The notes: generated from the sequence alone by a model not told the origin. 37,450 nt of DNA from Methylobacter sp. (GCF_004322395.1 NZ_SCTW01000006.1:1-37450), one strand, 5' to 3'. Positions 16,404 through 25,072 are shown, numbered from the stretch's first letter. Program-made: numbers and translations.

Positions 16404-17282
16404 ATGCCTTGGCACCAAATTTCCGTTATTACCAATGAAGACCTTGCCCCCCGGCTTGCCGATTTTTTCGACAATCTCGGCGCAGTGTCCGTCACCTACA
16501 TGGATGCCGAAGACGAGCCGGTTTATGAACCGGCTATCGGCGAAACCAAAATATGGAGCAACACCGAAGTCATTGCGCTGTATGAACTGGACCCCGAACC
16601 CGAGCTGATCAAAACTCTGGTTTACGCGCAGTTTAAGTCCGAGCAATTGCGCAACTGGCAGCATGAAGTTGTGGAAGACCAAGAATGGGAACGCGCCTGG
16701 ATGGAATACTATAAGCCGATGAAGTTTGCCGATAAACTCTGGGTTTGCCCGACCGACCAAGAGCAGTATGAACCCGGCACAGCTTGCCTGACTCTCGATC
16801 CGGGACTTGCTTTCGGCACCGGCACTCATCCGACCACCGCTTTATGCCTGGAATGGCTGGCCAGCCACGACTTGACCGGCAAAACCGTTATCGATTACGG
16901 CTGCGGCTCAGGAATACTGGCTGTTGCGGCGATCTTATTAGGCGCTAAACAAGCTCACGCAGTGGATATTGATCCGCAGGCAATAACTGCAACACAGAGC
17001 AATGCGCAGAAAAACAATGTGCAAGATAAAATCATTTGTTATCTGCCCGAACAGTTTGTCCCGTTTCAGGCAGACGTAGTGCTGGCTAATATACTGGCAA
17101 AACCTTTAATAGATATGGCGGAACAAATTTGCAACCTGGTTGCTCCCGGCTGCCAGTTGGTTTTATCCGGCATCTTGCATGAACAGGCCGAGTCGGTGAT
17201 GAACGCTTATCGGCAACACATAACGTTCAGCGCGCCGGTGCAACAGGAAGACTGGATCAGGCTTGAAGGCGTCAAGCGCTAA
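16404..17282 (+). CDS. prmA: Ribosomal protein L11 methyltransferase
   Basis: SAM-dependent trimethylation of ribosomal protein L11. 292 residues, matching the family length. The N-terminal substrate-recognition domain (about 1-55) begins MPWHQISVITNEDLAPRLAD. The central linker has WERAWMEYYKPMKF. The methyltransferase domain has LDPGLAFGTGTHPTT, VIDYGCGSGILAVAAI, AVDIDPQA and the active-site ANILAKPLIDMA. It is followed by an overlapping DUF3426 gene, the usual neighbour of prmA upstream of dusB-fis. Confidence 0.97.
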   Translation: MPWHQISVITNEDLAPRLADFFDNLGAVSVTYMDAEDEPVYEPAIGETKIWSNTEVIALYELDPEPELIKTLVYAQFKSEQLRNWQHEVVEDQEWERAWMEYYKPMKFADKLWVCPTDQEQYEPGTACLTLDPGLAFGTGTHPTTALCLEWLASHDLTGKTVIDYGCGSGILAVAAILLGAKQAHAVDIDPQAITATQSNAQKNNVQDKIICYLPEQFVPFQADVVLANILAKPLIDMAEQICNLVAPGCQLVLSGILHEQAESVMNAYRQHITFSAPVQQEDWIRLEGVKR

Positions 17283-17778
17283 ACCGCCCTGTTTGCCGTG
17301 GAATCGTGAGATCGTACCCGGCAAGTCTTATTGGCGCGCCGGACTGATTGTTGCTTTACTGATACTTGTTGGGCAAATAGTGTATTTTGAAGGCGTTACG
17401 ATAAGCCGGAACCCGGTATTTCGTTCAAGCCTTGAAAAAGTATGCCGGCAATTGAGCTGCCAACTGCCCGCCTATGAAAATTTGGACGAGCTCATTGTAT
17501 TACAGAGTTCATTGTCCGCATTACCGGACCGCAACCGATTATTCAGGGCGACTATCGGCAATCGGGCTGCTTTTGCACAGCCTTACCCGAATGTCGAACT
17601 GACCTTGCTCGACTACGCTGGAAACCCGTCAGCCCGGCGGATTTTTCGGCCGCGAGATTATTTACCTGAGACGCAGGTTGGGTCGTCAGTGCAACCGGAT
17701 GCAAGCACAGTCATCAGCCTGAGCATCGCAACACTGAAAACCAAAGTCGGCGGTTATACTTTTAAACTCATTGATTAA
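17263..17778 (+). CDS. DUF3426-type membrane protein lacking the zinc ribbon
   Basis: About 171 residues. One transmembrane helix lies near residues 24-44 (YWRAGLIVALLILVGQIVYF). The periplasmic part has the DUF3426 pattern: FRSSLEKVCRQLSCQLPAY, then RATIGNRAAFAQPYPNVELT, YAGNPSARRIFRPRDYLPE and a final beta segment. Related proteins usually begin with a CxxC...CxxC zinc ribbon of the MJ0042 type. Here it is absent because the frame opens inside the end of prmA. No ATG is available; the start is TTG 17263 or TTG 17293. The function is unknown across the family. Position between prmA and dusB is conserved in related bacteria. Confidence 0.75.
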   Translation: MKASSAKPPCLPWNREIVPGKSYWRAGLIVALLILVGQIVYFEGVTISRNPVFRSSLEKVCRQLSCQLPAYENLDELIVLQSSLSALPDRNRLFRATIGNRAAFAQPYPNVELTLLDYAGNPSARRIFRPRDYLPETQVGSSVQPDASTVISLSIATLKTKVGGYTFKLID

Positions 17779-17779
17779 T

Positions 17780-18976
17780 ATGGCTCATCCTGAAATTTAT
17801 TTAAAAAAGAACGAAGACAAACGTCTGCGCAAAGGCCATCTATGGGTTTTCAGCAACGAAGTCGATATCAAACGTTCACCGCTCGAACAATTCAATGCGG
17901 GCGACTTGGTGCAGGTAAAAAGCGACGACGGCAAGGTATTGGGCACCGCCTACATCAATCCCCAAGCCTTGATATGCGCTAGGCTCTTGTCCAGAAAACC
18001 CAACCTAAAATGCGGTGCCAACTTTTTTAAAGAGCGTTTGACGACAGCACTGGCTTTGCGAGAAAAACTGTTCGACAAACCCTATTATCGCCTGGTTTTC
18101 GGCGAAAGCGACGGCTTGCCAGGCCTAGTCATCGACCGTTTCGGCCCGGTATTGTCAGTGCAAATCACCACCGCCGGCATCGAGCAACGTAAGAAAATAC
18201 TGTTTGCCGTTCTACATGAATTGCTGAGCCCTGAAGCCATTATCCTGAAAAACGATAACAGCCAGCGCCAACAGGAAGGTTTAAGCTTGGAACCCGAACT
18301 GGCCTACGGCAAACTTCCCGAACCACTGATCATTGAAGAAAATGGCGCTCAATTTAAAATAGACATTCTGGAAGGACAAAAAACCGGCTGGTTTTACGAT
18401 CATCGCAGCAGCCGCGCCCAATTGGCTGGTATTGCAAAAAACCAGCGGGTGCTCGATTTGTTTTCCTATACAGGGGCTTGGGGCATTCCTGCCGCGATGG
18501 CCGGAGCCGCGGAAGTTACCTGCGTCGATGCCTCGGAAAGCGCGCTGACGTTGGCCGGAGAAAACGCGGCGCTAAACGGGGTTCAGGATAAAATGAACTT
18601 TGTGCGTAGCGATGTATTTGAGTTTCTGAAACAAGCCCGCGTGGAAAACCAGCTCTATGATATTGTCGTGCTCGACCCACCCGCTTTAATCAAACGCAAG
18701 AAAGATTTCAAACAGGGCTATGAAGCTTATCGCCGCCTGAATCATTTGGCTCTGCAAGTTTTAGCCAAGAACGGCATACTAGTCTCGGCATCTTGCTCCC
18801 ATCACCTGAGCCGTGAAAATCTGCACGAAATTTTACGCTCGTCGGGACGGCATATCGATCGTCATCTGGTGTTCTTTGCTGACGGCGGACAAGGGCCGGA
18901 TCATCCGATAGACCCGGCAGCTCTCGAGACCGAATACTTGAAAACTTTTTTTTGTTCTGTCTCTTCAAGCTTGTAA
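17780..18976 (+). CDS. rlmI: 23S rRNA (cytosine-C5) methyltransferase RlmI-like
   Basis: SAM-dependent RNA methyltransferase of the RlmI/YccW type, which makes m5C1962 in E. coli 23S rRNA. 398 residues against 396 in E. coli. The N-terminal PUA domain is recognisable as KGHLWVFSNEV, then GTAYINPQALICARLL. The central domain contains FGESDGLPGLVIDRFG. The Rossmann domain has LDLFSYTGAWGIPAAMAGA, CVDASESAL, the VVLDPPALIKRKKD motif and SASCSHHLS with the catalytic cysteine. ATG 17780 starts two bases after the preceding stop. It lies inside a block where Pseudomonas-type genomes go straight from the DUF3426 gene to dusB. Confidence 0.9.
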   Translation: MAHPEIYLKKNEDKRLRKGHLWVFSNEVDIKRSPLEQFNAGDLVQVKSDDGKVLGTAYINPQALICARLLSRKPNLKCGANFFKERLTTALALREKLFDKPYYRLVFGESDGLPGLVIDRFGPVLSVQITTAGIEQRKKILFAVLHELLSPEAIILKNDNSQRQQEGLSLEPELAYGKLPEPLIIEENGAQFKIDILEGQKTGWFYDHRSSRAQLAGIAKNQRVLDLFSYTGAWGIPAAMAGAAEVTCVDASESALTLAGENAALNGVQDKMNFVRSDVFEFLKQARVENQLYDIVVLDPPALIKRKKDFKQGYEAYRRLNHLALQVLAKNGILVSASCSHHLSRENLHEILRSSGRHIDRHLVFFADGGQGPDHPIDPAALETEYLKTFFCSVSSSL

Positions 18977-18992
18977 AATATGGGGGATTTTT

Positions 18993-19181
18993 ATGGTCAA
19001 TGCACAAGATAAAGAACCCTGCGTACTTTGCGGTCAACCGGTAGAAATTACTGGATTTTCGCTGACCACGAGTGACGGCGAGCAAAAATTTTGCTGCGCC
19101 GGTTGCCTGAGCATTTATCAGTTACTTAATAAGGATAACGCCAAACCGACTATAACCCCCCTACTAACAACAAAAAAATGA
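18993..19181 (+). CDS. Stand-alone cysteine-rich metal-binding domain protein
   Basis: 62 residues with C10-x2-C13 and C34-C35-x2-C38 (PCVLCGQPVEI, then FCCAGCLSIYQLL). This pattern resembles the N-terminal metal-binding domain of CcoI-type copper-exporting P-type ATPases, here without any ATPase. It starts at ATG 18993 after a good GGGGGA ribosome-binding site. The stop TGA overlaps the likely Shine-Dalgarno sequence (TGAGGATA) of the next gene, so the two are probably co-translated. Inference: a small copper or zinc handling protein or metallochaperone. The metal and partner are not shown by the sequence. Confidence 0.72.
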   Translation: MVNAQDKEPCVLCGQPVEITGFSLTTSDGEQKFCCAGCLSIYQLLNKDNAKPTITPLLTTKK

Positions 19182-19194
19182 GGATATAAAAATA

Positions 19195-19719
19195 ATGAAA
19201 GCATGTGAGTCCTGCGGCCGCGTTGAAATCGGCAAAAACCATCAAAAAGTCCCGGTAGTACAAAGAGCCATTGGTATGGTTTTGGTTTATATGCCCATAG
19301 CTACCCTTCCGTTTGTGTTTGCCAGCGCCTATATGACTTACTGGCACTTGCTCCTGATTGGCGCTAAAAACCTAAAGACTTACTCAGACTTCCTGCCTGA
19401 TCGAGCCAGTCATCGCTATACCTTAAAGAATCAAATCACTATGCATGGTTCGTTCAAAGCCAGCACCTCCCAGTCAAAACTGTTCTGGATACTGAACTGC
19501 ACTTGGTACTGCCCTTACAGTGTCGCCCTGTTCGAATGGCATGCTTATATGGTCAAGATCGTTGAGAACTGGTGGTGCCCGTTCGGCCACGATAAAAAAG
19601 AAGGCTATAGCAACGCCAAGATCGACAAGTCTTTCTGGCATATTTATCCCGAAGATAATGCCAAACTGGAACCGGAAGACCGCGACAACCCTATCTGGAA
19701 CGAAGACGGAGACAAATAA
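19195..19719 (+). CDS. Unknown membrane protein with conserved-looking Cys/His/Trp
   Basis: 174 residues; I do not recognise the family. The N-terminus carries C4-x2-C7. A long hydrophobic stretch (about 23-57) could be one or two membrane segments, and a second lies near 96-121. C102 and C106 (LNCTWYCPYS) are at the start of the second segment and C128 is in NWWCPFGHDKK. The C-terminal 40 residues are acidic and soluble. It is coupled to the small cysteine-rich gene upstream, so a role in metal handling or redox chemistry at the membrane is possible, but this is inference from context only. Confidence 0.7.
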   Translation: MKACESCGRVEIGKNHQKVPVVQRAIGMVLVYMPIATLPFVFASAYMTYWHLLLIGAKNLKTYSDFLPDRASHRYTLKNQITMHGSFKASTSQSKLFWILNCTWYCPYSVALFEWHAYMVKIVENWWCPFGHDKKEGYSNAKIDKSFWHIYPEDNAKLEPEDRDNPIWNEDGDK

Positions 19720-19723
19720 CATA

Positions 19724-19791
19724 GACGAAGGGCAAAAGGCGAAGGGCTAAAAAGCCTCCTTTGTGCCTTTAGCCCTTCGCCCTTAGCCTTC
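19724..19791. repeat. AAGGGC/GCCCTT palindromic repeat before dusB
   Basis: GCGAAGGGCTAAA (19739-19751) pairs perfectly with TTTAGCCCTTCGC (19768-19780). Flanking bases are further copies of AAGGC and GCCTT. The element ends about three bases before the dusB ATG, so the expected ribosome-binding site is replaced by repeat sequence. The same family occurs at 22743-22810 before purD. Confidence 0.7.
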
Positions 19792-19793
19792 CT

Positions 19794-20777
19794 ATGCAAA
19801 TCGGTTCTTATCAGCTTGAAAACAACCTGATTCTGGCGCCTATGGCCGGCATCAGCGACCGCCCGTTCAGGGAATTGTGCAAACAGTTCGGCGCAGGCCT
19901 AGCGGTGTCTGAAATGGTGGCGTCCAATCCGGCCTTACGTCGGCATAAAAGAACACTGTTAAAAACAGATCATAACGGCGAAACCGGGATACGTTCCGTA
20001 CAGATTCTGGGCACCGATCCTCAACAAATGGCCGACGCGGCAAAACTCAACGCCCAAAGAGGCGCCCAGATTATCGATATTAATATGGGTTGCCCGGCCA
20101 AAAAAGTTTGCTCAGTCGCCGCAGGCTCCGCGTTATTGAAAGATGAAGCGTTGGTAAAGCGAATACTTGACGCGGTCGTTAATGCCGTCGACATTCCGGT
20201 TACGCTAAAAATCCGTACCGGCTGGGACTTGCAGAGCCGCAATGCCGTTGAAATCGCCCAAATAGCCGAAAATGCAGGTATTGCCGCGCTGACTATTCAC
20301 GGGCGAACCCGTGCCTGTAAATTTGACGGCCAGGCAGAACACGAAACCCTTAAAAAAGTGAAACAAACCGTCAACATTCCCGTTATTGCCAATGGCGATA
20401 TCGATTCACCCGAACAAGCTCAGTTTGTGCTTGATTCAACCGGTGCGGACGCCATTATGATCGGCCGGGCCGCCCAAGGAAATCCATGGCTATTTAGTCA
20501 AATAAGTCACTTTATTAACCACGGGAAACACCTTGAAAAACCAACAATTACAGCCATACACAGCACACTTATGAATCATTTGGACAAACTATATAGCTTC
20601 TACGGCAATGAGAGCGGTGTTAGAATAGCAAGAAAACATATAGCTTGGTATTTTAGGCATCTTGAGCCCGTAGTTCAGGATACCCAAAGCGCTATCAACC
20701 AAGCACAATGTCCATCCCAACAAATAGCGCTGATTAATTCGGCATTTGATTTTTTAACTATTGACCGTGCTGCATAA
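19794..20777 (+). CDS. dusB: tRNA-dihydrouridine synthase B
   Basis: FMN-dependent reduction of uridines in tRNA. 327 residues. The TIM barrel begins with LILAPMAGISDRPFRELC. The active-site cysteine lies in INMGCPAKKVC, and FMN/phosphate-binding segments are visible as LKIRTGWD, LTIHGRTRACKF, VIANGDID and ADAIMIGRAAQGNPW. The C-terminal helical domain includes GVRIARKHIAWYF. ATG 19794 follows a palindromic repeat with no evident Shine-Dalgarno sequence. fis starts three bases after the stop, the same dusB-fis operon as in E. coli and many other gammaproteobacteria. Confidence 0.97.
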   Translation: MQIGSYQLENNLILAPMAGISDRPFRELCKQFGAGLAVSEMVASNPALRRHKRTLLKTDHNGETGIRSVQILGTDPQQMADAAKLNAQRGAQIIDINMGCPAKKVCSVAAGSALLKDEALVKRILDAVVNAVDIPVTLKIRTGWDLQSRNAVEIAQIAENAGIAALTIHGRTRACKFDGQAEHETLKKVKQTVNIPVIANGDIDSPEQAQFVLDSTGADAIMIGRAAQGNPWLFSQISHFINHGKHLEKPTITAIHSTLMNHLDKLYSFYGNESGVRIARKHIAWYFRHLEPVVQDTQSAINQAQCPSQQIALINSAFDFLTIDRAA

Positions 20778-20780
20778 TAT

Positions 20781-21065
20781 ATGAACGCATCCCAAAAAAG
20801 TGCTGAAATCATTAACATAGACAGCAAGAAAACAGCCGCCATTCCGTTAGCTGCGCATGTTAAACAGACAGTGGAACAATATTTTTTGCACTTGAACGGT
20901 CATGACGCAGTAGACCTGCATGCGATGGTCATCGGTGAAGTCGAAAAACCCTTATTGCTAGCGACGCTGGAATATTCAGGTTACAACCAAACCAAAGCAG
21001 CCAAAGCGTTGGGCTTGAGCCGCAGCACCTTGCGCAAAAAACTGGAATTCTACGGCCTGTCCTAA
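20781..21065 (+). CDS. fis: DNA-binding protein Fis
   Basis: Nucleoid-associated protein that bends DNA and regulates rRNA and recombination sites. 94 residues, close to 98 in E. coli. The C-terminal helix-turn-helix is clear: LLATLEYSGYNQTKAAKALG, then LSRSTLRKKLEFYGL. The N-terminal part forms the dimerisation helices and beta-hairpin arm, ending AMVIGEVEKPLL. It is transcribed with dusB, as in related bacteria. purH begins 60 bases downstream. Confidence 0.97.
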   Translation: MNASQKSAEIINIDSKKTAAIPLAAHVKQTVEQYFLHLNGHDAVDLHAMVIGEVEKPLLLATLEYSGYNQTKAAKALGLSRSTLRKKLEFYGLS

Positions 21066-21125
21066 TGCCAAACCAGGCTGGTTTTAACCACCCACCCAAA
21101 CCACCTCTTTCATTCTGAGATCTGC

Positions 21126-22736
21126 ATGAACAAAAAAGTCACCCGCGCGCTGGTCAGCGTATCCGATAAATCCGGTATCGTGGATTTTTGCCTGGAGCTT
21201 CATCACTTAGGCATCGAAATTCTGTCTACCGGCGGCACTGCTAAGACGCTGGCTGAACATAATATTCCTGCAACTGAAGTTTCCGATTACACCGGTTTCC
21301 CGGAAATGATGGATGGCCGGGTCAAAACCCTACATCCTAAAGTCCACGGCGGCATTTTGGCTCGTCGAGGCATAGACGATGCGGTGATGGCCGCGAACGG
21401 CATTAAGCCGATCGACATGGTGGTGGTCAACCTGTACCCATTCGAACAGACTGTCGCCAATCCGGACTGCGATTTAACCACGGCCATTGAAAACATCGAC
21501 ATCGGCGGCCCAACCATGATCCGCGCGGCAGCCAAGAATCATGTCGATGTCGCGGTCATCGTCGATCCAGCCGACTACTCATCGATAGTTACCGAACTGA
21601 AAAATAATAATAGTGGACTTTTCCAGCAAACCCGCTTTAATCTGGCTCTAAAAAGCTTTGAGTACACGGCCCATTACGACACCGCGATTGCAACTTATCT
21701 TGGCAGCATTCGCCGCGCCTGTTCCCGACAGACTAGCGGCATACACACCATCCCTGGCGATAACGGCGTCCAGTTCCCTGAAACTTTAAATTTGCAGTTT
21801 TATCGCAACCAGACCATGCGTTACGGTGAAAATCCGCATCAAAACGCGGCGTTTTATCGTGAAAAATCACCGGCCAACGGCACGATTGCCGCCGCCAAGC
21901 AACTGCAAGGCAAAGAGTTATCCTATAACAATATTGCCGATGCCGATGCCGCACTGGAATGCGTCAAATCGTTCAGCGACCAACCCACTTGCGTCATAGT
22001 CAAGCATGCCAACCCCTGCGGCGTAGCCCAGGCTGACAACCTGCTTGCCGCTTACGACAAGGCCTATGAAACCGACCCGACCTCGGCGTTTGGCGGCATT
22101 ATTGCGTTTAACCGGGAGCTGGATGAACAAACAGCCGCTGAAATCGTCAAGCGTCAATTTGTCGAAGTCATTATTGCGCCGTCAGTCAGTGCAGCCGCGC
22201 AAACTGCTTTGGCTGAAAAACAAAATGTTCGGGTGCTGGAATGCGGTATCTGGAATAGCGATAACCAAGCTTCACTCGATTTCAAGCGCGTCGCCGGCGG
22301 CCTGCTGGTTCAAGACAAAGACATCGGCGAAATCAGCGCATCCGACCTCAAAATAGTCAGTAAACGCATCCCGACAGAACAGGAACTGGCCGATTTGCTA
22401 TTTGCCTGGAAAGTCGCCAAATTCGTCAAATCCAATGCGATTGTCTATTGCAAAAACGGCCGGACTATCGGCGTAGGCGCAGGACAAATGAGCCGGGTCT
22501 ATTCGGCCAGAATCGCCGGCATCAAAGCCGCCGATGCGGGTTTGGATGTTCCGGGTTCAGCCATGGCTTCAGACGCATTTTTTCCATTCAGGGACGGCAT
22601 AGATTCCGCTGCCGAAGCGGGCATCACCGCCGTCATCCAACCCGGCGGCTCGATGCGCGACAGTGAAGTCATTGCCGCAGCCGATGAACACAATATCGCG
22701 ATGGTATTCACCGGCATGCGTCATTTCAGGCATTAA
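21126..22736 (+). CDS. purH: Bifunctional AICAR transformylase/IMP cyclohydrolase
   Basis: Catalyses the last two steps of IMP synthesis. 536 residues, near the 529 of E. coli. The N-terminal cyclohydrolase domain (about 1-200) shows [47 protein letters not shown] and [17 protein letters not shown]. The C-terminal transformylase domain shows [25 protein letters not shown] with the catalytic Lys-His, and [19 protein letters not shown]. It lies directly before purD, the usual purHD arrangement. Confidence 0.98.
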   Translation: MNKKVTRALVSVSDKSGIVDFCLELHHLGIEILSTGGTAKTLAEHNIPATEVSDYTGFPEMMDGRVKTLHPKVHGGILARRGIDDAVMAANGIKPIDMVVVNLYPFEQTVANPDCDLTTAIENIDIGGPTMIRAAAKNHVDVAVIVDPADYSSIVTELKNNNSGLFQQTRFNLALKSFEYTAHYDTAIATYLGSIRRACSRQTSGIHTIPGDNGVQFPETLNLQFYRNQTMRYGENPHQNAAFYREKSPANGTIAAAKQLQGKELSYNNIADADAALECVKSFSDQPTCVIVKHANPCGVAQADNLLAAYDKAYETDPTSAFGGIIAFNRELDEQTAAEIVKRQFVEVIIAPSVSAAAQTALAEKQNVRVLECGIWNSDNQASLDFKRVAGGLLVQDKDIGEISASDLKIVSKRIPTEQELADLLFAWKVAKFVKSNAIVYCKNGRTIGVGAGQMSRVYSARIAGIKAADAGLDVPGSAMASDAFFPFRDGIDSAAEAGITAVIQPGGSMRDSEVIAAADEHNIAMVFTGMRHFRH

Positions 22737-22742
22737 TTTTAG

Positions 22743-22810
22743 ATGAAGGGCAAAGGGCGAAAGGCAAAAAATCTCCCCTTAGCCCTTAGCCCTTAGCCCT
22801 TAGCCCTTAG
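22743..22810. repeat. Heptamer tandem repeat (CCCTTAG x5) with inverted partner
   Basis: Five perfect tandem copies of CCCTTAG run from 22776 to 22810. Upstream, GAAGGGCAAAGGGCGAAAGGC (22745-22765) is roughly complementary, so the transcript can fold. The repeat ends ten bases before the purD ATG and leaves no clear Shine-Dalgarno sequence. It is the same family as 19724-19791. Confidence 0.75.
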
Positions 22811-22820
22811 CCTTTTAATT

Positions 22821-24101
22821 ATGAAAATCCTGATCGTCGGCAGCGGCGGCCGTGAACACGCCCTAGCCTGGAAAGCCAAGCAATCGTCCAAAGTCGAAAA
22901 GGTGTTTGTCGCGCCCGGCAATGCCGGCACCGCACTGGAATCCTCTGTTGAAAACATCGCCATTGCGGTCAACGATATTCCTGCGCTGCTGGCATTCGCC
23001 CAGAAAGAATCTATCGACCTGACCATCGTCGGCCCCGAAGTGCCGCTGGTTTTAGGCATTGTCGACAAGTTTCAAGAAGCCGGTTTCAAGTGCTTTGGCC
23101 CAACCGCAAAAGCCGCGCAACTGGAAGGATCGAAGACGTTTTGTAAAGACTTCATGATCCGCCACAACATTCCGACGGCAAAATACCAATCCTTCACAGA
23201 TAAGCAACAAGCCATCGCTTACATAAAGCAACAAGGCGCACCAATCGTGGTCAAGGCCGACGGCTTGGCAGCCGGAAAAGGCGTAATCGTCGCCCAGACC
23301 GAACAGGAAGCGATAGCCGCCGTTGAAGACATGTTATCAGGCAACGTGTTCGGCGAAGCAGGCAATCGCGTCGTCATCGAAGAATTCCTGGCCGGCGAGG
23401 AAGCCAGCTTTATTGTGATAGCCGACGGTAAACACGCCTTGCCGATGGCGACATCTCAGGATCATAAAGCCCGCGACAATGGCGACCAAGGCCCCAATAC
23501 CGGCGGCATGGGCGCTTACTCCCCAGCTCCGGTCGTCACCCCTGAAATACACGATAAGGTCATGCGCGATGTGATCGAGCCAACCTTGAAAGGCATGGCC
23601 GAAGACGGATTGCCGTATACCGGCTTTCTGTACGCCGGTTTGATGATCAGTGCCGATAGCACTATTAAAGTGCTGGAATACAACTGCCGTTTCGGCGACC
23701 CTGAAACGCAACCGATCATGATGCGCTTGAAAAGCGATCTGGTGGAACTTTGCGAGGCCGCTCTAGCCGGAAACCTCGAAAAAACCAGCAGCGACTGGGA
23801 CGAACGCGCCGCATTAGGTGTAGTCTTAGCCGCAGGCGGCTACCCCGATGCTTATCAAAGCGGCGCGGTTATTTCCGGTTTGCCTAATCAGGAGCTTGAA
23901 GACAGCAAAGTGTTTCATGCGGCCACCAAACAAGTCGGCGGTGATTTGGTTACAACTGGCGGACGGGTATTATGCGCTTGTGCTTTAGGCCATGATATTA
24001 AAGAAGCCCAAAGCAGAGCCTATGCGTTGGCTAACGGCATTCATTGGGATAATGTCTATTACCGTACTGATATTGGCTTTAAGGCTATAAAATCCTCGTA
24101 G
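22821..24101 (+). CDS. purD: Phosphoribosylamine-glycine ligase
   Basis: ATP-dependent formation of glycinamide ribonucleotide, the second step of purine synthesis. 426 residues against 429 in E. coli. The N-terminal domain shows MKILIVGSGGREHALAWK and DLTIVGPEVPLVLGIVD. The ATP-grasp domain shows GSKTFCKDFM, IVVKADGLAAGKGVIVA and EEFLAGEEASF. Then come TGGMGAYSPAPVVT, VLEYNCRFGDPETQ with metal-binding residues, and the C-terminal domain with GGYPDAYQSG. It starts after a CCCTTAG repeat. Confidence 0.98.
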   Translation: MKILIVGSGGREHALAWKAKQSSKVEKVFVAPGNAGTALESSVENIAIAVNDIPALLAFAQKESIDLTIVGPEVPLVLGIVDKFQEAGFKCFGPTAKAAQLEGSKTFCKDFMIRHNIPTAKYQSFTDKQQAIAYIKQQGAPIVVKADGLAAGKGVIVAQTEQEAIAAVEDMLSGNVFGEAGNRVVIEEFLAGEEASFIVIADGKHALPMATSQDHKARDNGDQGPNTGGMGAYSPAPVVTPEIHDKVMRDVIEPTLKGMAEDGLPYTGFLYAGLMISADSTIKVLEYNCRFGDPETQPIMMRLKSDLVELCEAALAGNLEKTSSDWDERAALGVVLAAGGYPDAYQSGAVISGLPNQELEDSKVFHAATKQVGGDLVTTGGRVLCACALGHDIKEAQSRAYALANGIHWDNVYYRTDIGFKAIKSS

Positions 24102-24118
24102 GGTACGCTACGCGTACC
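24102..24118 (+). terminator. Hairpin directly after purD
   Basis: GGTACGC-TAC-GCGTACC is a perfect 7-base stem with a 3-base loop starting one base after the purD stop. Only TTT follows, so it would be a weak intrinsic terminator at best, or an extragenic palindrome. The rest of 24119-24260 shows no feature that I recognise. Confidence 0.4.
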
Positions 24119-24260
24119 TTTCGGCATTCAATGGTACGCACAGTTTACATGGCGCCCGTAATCAACCCACAGCGGATAGTGAAATTATTTTGGTAACGTT
24201 GCTGATAACCGGCTTTGACCGGCTTGCCGAGCAAAGTTCGGTTGATTAGCGGATTAGGCA

Positions 24261-24545
24261 TCAATGTGCCGTTTGATTCGCTATTCGCGTTGTGCTTTCG
24301 ACTTTCAGTTTTTCTAGCGCGTCGCGCGCATTACTGATACTGCTTGAAGTCGGTATTTGTCGGTTTGGTGCTATGGATAAGAGATAAATCTGGCGCGCCT
24401 CAGCCGAAACGGCCGGATGCATTATGGCCAGATCAAAAAATTCGAAACCAAATGGTGGAATTGAGAATTCCGGCTGATCAACCAATGGTTCTATGATTCT
24501 CAGTAGTTCTACCGATAGATCGAACGTAAATTCGGAACAGATCAA
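24261..24545 (-). CDS. Small hypothetical protein coupled to HEPN-like gene
   Basis: 94 residues, not recognised. The first 70 residues look like a mixed alpha/beta domain (VELLRIIEPLVDQ, IPPFGFEFFDLAIM); the tail is polar with Ser, Asn and Ala. Its ATG overlaps the stop of the upstream gene by four bases, so it is translated with it. Small size, coupling and location beside a HicA/HicB-type pair suggest a toxin-antitoxin or other accessory role. No catalytic motif is visible and it is not a MNT-type nucleotidyltransferase. Confidence 0.5.
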   Translation of the reverse strand: MICSEFTFDLSVELLRIIEPLVDQPEFSIPPFGFEFFDLAIMHPAVSAEARQIYLLSIAPNRQIPTSSSISNARDALEKLKVESTTRIANQTAH

Positions 24546-24985
24546 GCCGATACCAAAGTGGGTGCGCGTACAATCTGAGCCTTACCCTTGTCATCTATTC
24601 TATATATGTCGCAGGGGACGTAATAGCGACCGTCAGACCAAAGTGTGATAATTGGATTTCCATCATGGGTAATTGCGTTTCGAGCCTGCTTGATAAAATC
24701 GATGTGCCTAATATGCGCCAAACCTCCCCAACTTACTGACTTGTCTGTCAATACTGGAAGAATATCTTTGAGTGTCTGAGCTAGGGCTGTGAAAGCGGAA
24801 AACTGGTAGTTCAATAGTCGTCCTTGTCCATCAATTTGCCCCTCCTTTGACTCAAACCGCTGTCTAGACTGTTCGCATATATTCGAGATCTGCTCCAGAA
24901 AATAACTCAGCTCACCAACTTTGTTGGTCAAGTGAAGTGCGAACTGTGATTTTCTGGTAGTTAGTGTTGTCGTCATTTTGTTCAT
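24542..24985 (-). CDS. HEPN-like protein with RX4H motif
   Basis: 147 residues, predicted mainly helical. R102-N-A-I-T-H107 (in KQARNAITHDG) fits the RX4-6H motif with Asn at position 2, typical of HEPN ribonuclease domains. The preceding helices (LNYQFSAFTALAQTLKDIL) fit a four-helix HEPN bundle. The C-terminal WSDGRYYVPCDIYRID part is probably a short beta extension. Start ATG 24985 or 24976; the latter has AGG at a better distance. It is coupled to the 94-residue gene downstream. The assignment rests on a short motif and context and is not proven. Confidence 0.5.
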   Translation of the reverse strand: MNKMTTTLTTRKSQFALHLTNKVGELSYFLEQISNICEQSRQRFESKEGQIDGQGRLLNYQFSAFTALAQTLKDILPVLTDKSVSWGGLAHIRHIDFIKQARNAITHDGNPIITLWSDGRYYVPCDIYRIDDKGKAQIVRAPTLVSA

Positions 24986-25072
24986 GCCTAAAAATAGTTA
25001 TAAAACGCGAAGCCTGTAGGCCGAAATAAGCCTGTTTGGACGACAGCGAGAACTTGCGTTTCCGGCAAAATA

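Noticed and set aside
22776-22810. CCCTTAG tandem units as a CRISPR array or telomere-like end
   Set aside because: The units are 7 bases with no spacers and sit inside a purine operon on a bacterial chromosome; this is a simple tandem repeat of an extragenic family.
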